A stretch of 64,000 nt of DNA from Trichodesmium sp050015995. Lineage in GTDB: Bacteria; Cyanobacteriota; Cyanobacteriia; Cyanobacteriales; Microcoleaceae. A model generated the notes under the pieces. It was not told the DNA's origin, did no database searches, and saw only the letters and a list, made by a program, of their open reading frames with translations. The stretch's first letter is position 1. Every line of letters begins with the position of its first letter. The translations under genes were made by a program, and so were the position numbers. This document shows, one piece after another, positions 16,361 through 24,500 of this stretch. The stretch spans positions 1-64,000 of the forward strand of contig NZ_JBNHEP010000180.1 in NCBI RefSeq assembly GCF_050015995.1. The letters run 5' to 3'.

Positions 16361-17122
16361 TTACCATTCATTTTTTATGAATTTACTGGTAGTTCTAGAT
16401 ACAATATAATCAAAATTTTTGATTGTAAACTTATTTTTTAAATTGTTGTAAAACGCAATATCCATCCCATTTTTTTGTTTAATAATGTCAATTAACTCTT
16501 GAGATACTTCTCGTTTATTTTTTCTATTTTTAGTTACTTTCTGTTTTGTATATGATTTATTTTTCCAACCCAAAATATTTTGTAAAACTTGTAAAAAATC
16601 ATCAAAATTATCTTGTGTTCCCACTGCTAAAAAGTGATTACAAATATTTTGATAAGCTAAATCCATAGTTTCTTTTGCACTTCCTACCATTGAGCCTGCT
16701 ATTTTCTTAACCTGTTCATTTCTAGGGCAATTTCTAGACAGTACAAAATCTTCTAAGCTGATATCTTTAGACAAAAATTCATTGTGTAGTCGATGAGCTG
16801 GTTCTTCACGAATAAAATAATACATGGAAATAATTCGATCGACTGGTTCTCGAATAAGAGTTATATAAATTGCTGGTTTAGCTAAATATTTATGAAGGCC
16901 GTATGGCATATGTCCTACATAACAATGAACCCTTTTGTTATCATACTCAGATATCTTTTGGGCTGCTTCAAGAGGAGTTTGGCTAACTTTAAGAAAGTGT
17001 ACTTTTTCTTGAGAATATTGACTTAAAATCACAGAACGTAGAGTAGTCCCTGCTGTTTTTGGAATATGGGGAAATATCAATATTTTACTAGAAAGTTTTT
17101 GTTGGATATCAGATATATTCAT
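16361..17122 (-). CDS. Sulfotransferase family 2-like protein
   Basis: 253 residues. PAPS-binding signatures are visible: the 5'-phosphosulfate loop in PHIPKTAGTTLRS (near residue 20) and the 3'-phosphate motif in LIREPVDRIISMYYF (near residue 86). These are the hallmarks of carbohydrate sulfotransferases, which move sulfate from PAPS to a glycan hydroxyl. No signal peptide is seen, so action on a cytosolic or lipid-linked precursor is likely. It lies between two large glycosyltransferase/TPR genes on the same strand. The acceptor is unknown. ATG at 17122. Confidence 0.8.
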   Translation of the reverse strand: MNISDIQQKLSSKILIFPHIPKTAGTTLRSVILSQYSQEKVHFLKVSQTPLEAAQKISEYDNKRVHCYVGHMPYGLHKYLAKPAIYITLIREPVDRIISMYYFIREEPAHRLHNEFLSKDISLEDFVLSRNCPRNEQVKKIAGSMVGSAKETMDLAYQNICNHFLAVGTQDNFDDFLQVLQNILGWKNKSYTKQKVTKNRKNKREVSQELIDIIKQKNGMDIAFYNNLKNKFTIKNFDYIVSRTTSKFIKNEW

Positions 17123-17203
17123 AATTTTTGCACTCTTGAAAAATATAATAATTCTGCATTTTAGCTTATTAAAAGCTATATTTTTTCATTAGCTAAGGTA
17201 GAG

Positions 17204-17331
17204 TATAGCGTTTCTCAGGCTAATGAGGTACACCTATTTTTATATCTTTTCTATTCCCTATTCCCTGTTCCCTATTCCCTATTCCCTAAAACAAAGAAAT
17301 TTTGTACCTTACCAGCATGGGAATTGCTATA
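17204..17331. repeat. MITE-like element with CCCTATTC array (TATAGC ends)
   Basis: TATAGCGTTTCTC plus a GAGGTACACC block at the left mirrors GTACCTTACC and GGGAATTGCTATA at the right. The centre is a CCCTATT/CCCTGTT heptamer array. Related in its ends to the family D elements, but different inside. Confidence 0.55.
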
Positions 17332-17361
17332 TTGTTTTAGGAGAAAGCAAAAATCTTTTAA

Positions 17362-19440
17362 CTAGACTGAATTAATTAACTTTTTTTGAGCTAAAGCTTC
17401 AGCAAGTTTTTTATATACACCTATACCAATATCAGGTCTAAGTTGAATGGCTTTTTTGTAACAAGCAATTGCCTCGTTTAATTGACCTTCTTGTTGTAAT
17501 GCTTCTCCGAGTAGATTGTAGACTCCATGAAATTTGGGGTTGAGTGTAATAACGTAACGGTAATTTTCTATTGCTTCTTGAAATTTTCCTTGCTTCATTA
17601 GTAAATTTCCTAGCTGATGATAGGCAATGAAATAGTCTGGAGAAATTTCAATTAAGCTCTTGTAAACTGTGATTGCTTCTTCAAAGCGACTTTGTTTAGT
17701 CAGAGCATTTCCCAATTTTTGGTAAGTTTTGGTGTAATTTGGGTTGATATCAATAGCATTTTTATATACTTTAATTGCTTTCTCGCAGAGATATTGTTTA
17801 CTTGGAATATCAACTTCCCCCCATTCCATTTTTTTAATTAGAGCATTTCCCATACTATAATTAAATAAAAAATATTTTGGCTCTATGCTAATAGCATGAT
17901 TATAATAACTTAGACTTAAGTCAATATTATTTTGTCTATCCAATTCTTGAGCAAGTACCCAATAAATCTCGGAACTATCGGGAAATCTTTTGATTGCATC
18001 TTGATAACTGTCTATATAATATTTTGAATTATTAGTAATAGCATAATTTTCTTCAATAACTTGTTTTAATTTTTTATATATATCAACTGATTCTGGTTGT
18101 ATTTCCAATGCAGATTTATACATTAGAATAGCATCTTTATAATTTCTTTTTTGCGAAAAAATATCACCTAATTTTTGATATATTTCACAACTAAGAGGTT
18201 TTATTTTAAGTGCTTCACGATACCAGTAAATCCCTTCATCTAACTGTTCATCTTTAATAAAGATATCTCCAATTTCATCATAATACTTGAAACAATTAGG
18301 GTTATATTTTATAGCTAACTTATATACCGTTGTTAATTTGACATCCCACTGTGTTCTGGTTAAATTTACTTCTTCTATTTTTGCTAACGAACAATATAAT
18401 TGTTTGTTTAATTCTAGAGCTTTTTTATACATACTAATAGCAATATCAAACTTATTTTGCTTCGTTAGGAAATTTCCTAGTTGCAAATAAGCTTCATAAC
18501 TACTTGAATCAATTTCTGTGATACTTTGGTAGATAATTATTGCTTCATCAAATTTAGCTTTTTGAGCTAGCACATTAGCTAACTCTATACATAAATTAAC
18601 ATCTTGCTTGATTTCCAAAGCTGCATAATAAAGTTCTATATTTTGGGGATGCTTTTGAATAGCTTTTAAATAATAATTATACGCCAATTCTTGACTTCTT
18701 CTTACTTGCTGGTGTAGTGAGTTTGCTAACTTCTCTTCAATACTAGGTAAATCAAAATTTAGAAGTATAGCACAGCGATAAGCAGCTATTGCCTCATCCC
18801 AATCCTTCAACCTAACAAAAACATCTCCCAATTTATAATAACCCCAAGAAAAATCAGGATTCAACTCAACAGCCCGACGATAAGCAACAACTGCTTCTTC
18901 CCACTTATGTAATTTAACTAAAACATCTCCTAAATTATTATAAGACCAACAAAAATCAGACTTTAATTCTATCGATTTATCATAAGCAGCAACAGCATCT
19001 TCTAGCTCCTCTCTTTCCTGCAATAAATTACCTAATTTATGATGCACCTCCCATAATTCGGGTTGAATTTTAACGGCTTTTCTATAAACCTTTATTGCCT
19101 CTTCTTTCTCTCCTTTTTCTACCAAAGTATCACCTTGAAAATGGTAATCATCTGCCAAATTTGAGTCTACTTTAATTGTATCACCAGCAGCAACTTTTTC
19201 TAAATGCGACTTCCCTTGTGTAGCTAATATTTGCCCAAACTGCTCCGCTATTGTTAACTTCCCTCTAGCTTCTTGCTGCTGAAGCTTATTTTCTGCATCT
19301 GCCAAATACTGTTTTATCTCTTCCCAGTCAGGAGCTAACTTAATTGCTTTTTGGTAAGCAGCGATCGCTTCCTCCAATTCTCCCTTTTTCACGAAAACTT
19401 TTCCTAAGCAGAAAAAATTCTTTGCTTGCTTAACATTCAT
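17362..19440 (-). CDS. TPR repeat protein
   Basis: About 692 residues made almost wholly of 34-residue tetratricopeptide repeats (for example EEAIKVYRKAVKIQPELWEV, DAVAAYDKSIELKSDFCWSY). The first about 50 residues (KQAKNFFCLGKV... LAPDWEE) and the next four to five repeats match the N-terminus of the 1977-residue protein at 21528-27461, and a third, broken copy lies at 27816-28070. TPRs are protein-binding scaffolds; fused TPRs in the neighbours suggest a platform for glycosyltransferases. A GTG at 19449 is possible, but the ATG at 19440 aligns with the paralogue. No enzymatic domain seen. Confidence 0.85.
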   Translation of the reverse strand: MNVKQAKNFFCLGKVFVKKGELEEAIAAYQKAIKLAPDWEEIKQYLADAENKLQQQEARGKLTIAEQFGQILATQGKSHLEKVAAGDTIKVDSNLADDYHFQGDTLVEKGEKEEAIKVYRKAVKIQPELWEVHHKLGNLLQEREELEDAVAAYDKSIELKSDFCWSYNNLGDVLVKLHKWEEAVVAYRRAVELNPDFSWGYYKLGDVFVRLKDWDEAIAAYRCAILLNFDLPSIEEKLANSLHQQVRRSQELAYNYYLKAIQKHPQNIELYYAALEIKQDVNLCIELANVLAQKAKFDEAIIIYQSITEIDSSSYEAYLQLGNFLTKQNKFDIAISMYKKALELNKQLYCSLAKIEEVNLTRTQWDVKLTTVYKLAIKYNPNCFKYYDEIGDIFIKDEQLDEGIYWYREALKIKPLSCEIYQKLGDIFSQKRNYKDAILMYKSALEIQPESVDIYKKLKQVIEENYAITNNSKYYIDSYQDAIKRFPDSSEIYWVLAQELDRQNNIDLSLSYYNHAISIEPKYFLFNYSMGNALIKKMEWGEVDIPSKQYLCEKAIKVYKNAIDINPNYTKTYQKLGNALTKQSRFEEAITVYKSLIEISPDYFIAYHQLGNLLMKQGKFQEAIENYRYVITLNPKFHGVYNLLGEALQQEGQLNEAIACYKKAIQLRPDIGIGVYKKLAEALAQKKLINSV

Positions 19441-19920
19441 TTTTTGCACCCGATGATTTTATGAGTGTTTTAGGAATAAATCAATTTTTGGAATTTCCTG
19501 GTACCTCTTTACCTCAATTAGTATAATTCTTAAATGTACCCGATGGCCAGTAAAGGAGCATCCAAAATAATGTAGCCATGTAAAGGATGGCCACACTACA
19601 AGCTTTGTTTGGTTTGACATGAAGACAAACCTACGAGGTGATTAACTGTTGACTAAAAACAGATTTATACTAAATAGGAGGCTTGAAATACTAAATCGAA
19701 TATTTTTTCATTCATTTTGCATAGGAACTTATTGACCTCCTGCTCCCTGTTCCCTGTTCCCTTTCTTAACAATGAATCAGGACTACTTTTTCATTCTTCT
19801 TGACTTTAATTATTTCTATAAGCAGGTACACAAAATTAATTACACATTTTTCCAAATTGAAACCTTTTTACTGCAAGGGTTCTAGAGAATTAGAGTAGGA
19901 AATCAATTCTGTGTAGGTGC
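19441..19920. other. Intergenic with short repeats
   Basis: Contains the imperfect inverted words GATGGCC... and GGATGGCCAC (about 19540-19592) and a short CCCTGTT array (about 19744-19762). No gene seen. Confidence 0.4.
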
Positions 19921-20622
19921 TTAGTTTTTTCTATATAAAAAAATAGATTGTCCATGGGGTTCTTTTTCTGCTCTCCATTGGACCCCAGCCATATTCAATT
20001 CTTTTTGTGTAAATAAAGATTTTACAGGTACTAAACAATCTACGCCCAAAGCTTGCTGAATTAAATCTATAACGTCACCTCCGAAGATACGCACATGGTC
20101 TTTCTGCCCAAACTTTTTTGAACGTTCTTCATCAGACAAATATGGATTTAAGTTTTCAGTAGTAGTTCTTTGTTTTGAACTAACAGGAATTGTAAAAAGC
20201 ATAGTCCCTCCTGGTTTTAAAATCCGATCAAAACCGCGTAAAACACCTTTGACAGAACAGAAAAGATGTTCAAGTACGTGGTTATGCAATATTAAATCCC
20301 ATTGATCTGAAGGCATAGAGTATAAATCTTCACAAATATCCAAACGCCTAACTGTCTTTTTGGAATTTTTGTATTTTTCAGGAAACAAATCACAAACTTC
20401 ATACTTTTCACCGTGACTTTCACTAAACAAGTTAATTAAACACTTTTCAGGAGCAAAATGTAGGATACAGTCGTTAGTACGAGGAATTCCCAGTTTCACC
20501 ATAGTCATATAAATCACTCTAGTACGTTCTAGCGATCTACAACTCAAACACATATAATAAGGACGTCCAGTTAAATGTTTAAATGTTTGACCATTACAAA
20601 TTGGGCAAGTTACTATGTTCAT
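19921..20622 (-). CDS. SAM-dependent methyltransferase with Cys-rich N-terminus
   Basis: About 233 residues. The N-terminus has CPICNG and then YMCLSCRSLERTR, a four-Cys zinc-ribbon-like knuckle. A class I methyltransferase core follows (ILHFAPEKCL, a degenerate motif I; DLILHNHVLEHL, the Methyltransf_11 acidic/His segment; VLRGFDRILKPGGTMLFTIPV, motif III region). This arrangement is common in glycan-locus methyltransferases that modify sugars. The frame opens with TTG at 20634, but AGGTGA sits directly against that codon, so the ATG at 20622 (12-base spacing) is a better start. Neighbouring sulfotransferases and glycosyltransferases support a sugar O-methylation role (inference). Confidence 0.8.
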   Translation of the reverse strand: MNIVTCPICNGQTFKHLTGRPYYMCLSCRSLERTRVIYMTMVKLGIPRTNDCILHFAPEKCLINLFSESHGEKYEVCDLFPEKYKNSKKTVRRLDICEDLYSMPSDQWDLILHNHVLEHLFCSVKGVLRGFDRILKPGGTMLFTIPVSSKQRTTTENLNPYLSDEERSKKFGQKDHVRIFGGDVIDLIQQALGVDCLVPVKSLFTQKELNMAGVQWRAEKEPHGQSIFLYRKN

Positions 20623-20735
20623 ATTCAATTTCAATCACCTTATTCACATTTTATTTGGTAGCAATTAGAGATTATTTAGATAAATACTTCCGATCTATAG
20701 CTTTTCGGGAAAATCGTATTTGACTTCTTATGGCT

Positions 20736-21473
20736 TTAACATTTGAGATCATCAAACAACTTAAAATCATCGACATAAAGTTCATTAATAACTGCATCTA
20801 AGTCATCAACTAAGAAGGCAGAGACACTTGGTAAACTACCTTCTTTGACAAATCTATCATGAATTTTATATGCAGGTAAGTCAGCAGCATCATCATCATA
20901 TTTTTTGAACAATGATGTAGCATTTACTTTTTTGCTAAAAAATTGATCGGCAACTTTCTTATCAAAAAGATGTTTTGCATTTTCATACAAATCATCAAGC
21001 AACCAAAGATGATTATACTTAACAGGAGCTAAATGTTCTTTCTGAGACCAAAAATGACAATCAAGGTTGTCATAATCTATTTTTGTTAAATACTCTGACA
21101 GAAATGCCCGGAAAGTTAATAAATGAGGTGAAATATCTATATTATCCTTGATAGAATTATACATATCAGACCTTTGTTGTTTGCCAAAATTCTGAATAAA
21201 CTGATTTAGGTAGGCTGATACAACTCGTGAATATGGGTCTCTAATAATTGCTATTCTATTTTCAAATCTGTCTATTTCTTCTACAAGGTTTATTTTGTGG
21301 TATTTCACCATAAAACGATGAATTGTCTGACAATTGTTTAAATACTTTTTCATAGGAGACTTCGCAGCAAAAATTTTTTTAAAACTACTGCAAGCATTTT
21401 TTCTTATATAGGTGTAAACAAAATCAACACCATTTAATTTCAAGTGAAAATGATCGTAAGTTCTTTTTGGCAT
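20736..21473 (-). CDS. Sulfotransferase family protein
   Basis: 245 residues. YIRKNACSSFKKIF (near residue 22) fits the PAPS 5'-phosphosulfate loop of the Sulfotransfer_2 type, and IAIIRDPYSRVVSAYLNQF (near residue 92) is the 3'-phosphate-binding motif. It is distinct from the other sulfotransferase at 16361-17122, so two different sulfation steps or acceptors are likely. It sits 54 bp downstream of the 1977-residue glycosyltransferase on the same strand, which suggests a shared transcript. ATG at 21473. Confidence 0.78.
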   Translation of the reverse strand: MPKRTYDHFHLKLNGVDFVYTYIRKNACSSFKKIFAAKSPMKKYLNNCQTIHRFMVKYHKINLVEEIDRFENRIAIIRDPYSRVVSAYLNQFIQNFGKQQRSDMYNSIKDNIDISPHLLTFRAFLSEYLTKIDYDNLDCHFWSQKEHLAPVKYNHLWLLDDLYENAKHLFDKKVADQFFSKKVNATSLFKKYDDDAADLPAYKIHDRFVKEGSLPSVSAFLVDDLDAVINELYVDDFKLFDDLKC

Positions 21474-21527
21474 AGTAAGTTCTAATTAACTAATTTTATT
21501 TAGTGATTTTGAGCGACAAAACAAACT

Positions 21528-24500
21528 TTATTTGTTCAATAATTGAGATACTAGAAGATTCATAATGGTTGGTGTTGTTTCAGTAAAATAAGATGGAAAA
21601 TATTTACTATTTGATACTTTGGGCATTTTGTTATATGTATACAGCTCATAAAAAAGTTCCTCATATCGCCTCGCTTGAATCATAAAGCTGAGATTTTTTT
21701 GTGCATATTTCCGGCAATTTTGAGACATATCTTTTCCGATCAAAGTCTTGTAAATACCTTCTGCTAAACCTTCTACATCTCCGATCTCAACAGTATAACC
21801 AGTAACTCCATCTTGAGCCATGTCAGGAATAGCTCCTGTTTTAAAACCGACTACTGGAGTTCCGCAGGAAATTGATTCTGCTGTAGTATTAGAAAAAGTT
21901 TCTTCCAAAGAAGGCACAATTACAACGTCAGCAGCGGAATATGCAACTGCAAGCTTTTGATTATCATTAATATAACCAATACTCTTATTGTCAAATTTAA
22001 TCGCCTTATTAGCTGGTGTTTCATTACCTAAAAGCATCACAAATGGATTTAAGTCTTTGTATTTTTGCATCATTATTTCAAAAGCAGTAATTACCTCTTT
22101 ATATCCTTTAACTGTACTAGAAAATGAAGGTACATAACCTATTATTTTTCTGTCAAGAGGCAATCCAAAAGCTTTGCGTGCTTCAAGCTTATTATGAGGT
22201 TTAAATACATCTGTTTCAATTGAATTAATTATCACCTCAATTCTACATTGATTGAAGTAAGGCACCCTTTTAATAATTTCTGCTGTATGTTTACTGATCG
22301 TGACAATAGTTATATTATCAAAATTGTAATAACGCCTTTTGGCATTCAATATCTTGCGAGGATAATCATCAAATGTATCAACAAGTTGGGGACAATTTCC
22401 ACACTCATTTTGCCATTCGTTACAACCATGAAAATAATGACAACCTCCTGTAAGTGGGTGCATATCACGGATAGTCATTAATAATGGCTTACCTATCCTG
22501 CTTAATTGAGCAATATTTTCTATAGACAAGAAACGTGCTGCCCAATGTAAAGAAATCACATCAGCTTTTTCAACCATTGATGCGAGTTGCGTAGAAGTAA
22601 GAAATGGATGATTAAGACTAAAGATGGTAAATTCTGGTTTACTAAGTGAGGATTGTTGCAAGAGATTCCAAGCATTCCATGAATTTACATTTGGAGTAGG
22701 GTTATCTACAACTTTTACATTGGGATACTTTCGATGATTTCCACCTTTTGTATACATGGTAGGATTAATACTTGTGAACCTCAAGCCTTTATGCACTCGA
22801 AAAGCTGCATAACCAGCACCTTGTACTGTTGCAGAAGAAAACAATGCTGCATTTAATTTAGACTGAGTTACCTTGATAATTTCTTTTGCCAATGAAATAG
22901 ATTGCTTTTTGTTTGAGAAAAATGATAGTCTTTCTTTGGCATATTTACTGTTATCAGCAAAGCATTCTCCCTTTTCAAAAAATTCTTGCAATGCTTTTCC
23001 TATAGCAATTCCGTCTCCATGGGGAACTATTTTCGCAAACTTGTTTTGGCCTCCTATAACCTCTGGTAAACCACCAGCATCACTACTAATAACTGGTAAA
23101 CCAGCAGAAATTGCTTCTAAAATTGCTACTCCAAATGTTTCAGACTTCTTGAGTTTATCTTTAGAGTACGTTGAAGATTGTATGTATATATCGAAAGACT
23201 GGAAAAATTCTGGCTGTTTTGAGAAATCAACAAATGGAATTAGGGAAACCTGTGCAGCTAGATTTAATTTTTCAATTTCGGCGACTGTTTGTTTATAATA
23301 GTCTTCACCTTTACCATAAACAATTGTTAAATGTACATCTTTATAACAGTTATCTCTAAAGTACTTGAGTCCCTCTAACAAATAAAGATGACCTTTCCAA
23401 TCTATCAATCTACCAATATTCAAAAGATTTAGTGTGCGGTCTTTCTTGAAATAATTGGATTCTTTCCTATAGGCAAAGAAGCGGTCGTGGACTGTATTGG
23501 GAATCACTGCAATCTTATTATTGGGAATTCCATGACTTTCTAATTCACTTCTTAGATAATTAGAAACTGTTGTAAAGAATGTATTTTCACGTTGGCAAAA
23601 ATCTTCGAGTAAGTATTTTTTATACTCTGGTTTTTCACTGATTGAAAAAACATCAACGCCATGAGTCATGCTTATAGCTGGCACTGAAATACCAAGAGGC
23701 TCTATCCGTTGTCTGAGTTTCCATTCATTTACAGCAAAGTGCGCAATTATAACATCTGGATTAATCTTTTTAAAGATATACTTATATAATTCTACTCTTA
23801 CTTCTTCTCGAAACCCTGCCCAATGAATATGTAAGCTTTTTTCATATGGTCTTTCTTGGGCTAGAAATTTATTGTCAAATAGTATGTAATTGTCAAATAC
23901 AGTCTCTTTTTCTAGACGAGTCAGCAAATCGTAAATGAAAGTTTCAGAAGGCGTGGAAAAATTAAAAACGTAATGAAGAATTACTTTTCCATTAGTTTGT
24001 TTTTTCTTAGCCACTGCAGCATCAATAGACTCAATAATTTGGGAAAAATCACCATATCTTGTATTTATTCTGATGGATGATTTCGGGATAGATAGGAGGT
24101 CAGAAACTTCAATAAAAATCGGGAATAGGTTATTTGATTCTGTGTGGGATAGTCGAAAACCATCTCGGTATTTGAAACAGTAATCAATATATTTACCAAG
24201 ACACCGAAGAAAAAATTCTTCCTGGGAGTATTTTTTAGCGATCGCCAGCATATTTGAGATTTTCTTTGGATCGAATCGAAGTTTATATATATCCTCCGCT
24301 TCTTGTGGATCTAGAAATTCAAATACTTCCCTAGTGCTTTCGATAATCTCAGAAAACATCAATTCTTTTCTCTTGGCATTACTACCAGAAGAAAGTCCGC
24401 CATGAGAGAAGTTAAACAAAAACTCTGTTACTAGGTCAAACTGTTCGCCATTTTGATATGCTTCCCGCTTCCATAGCATATCGCTGACAATTCGATATTT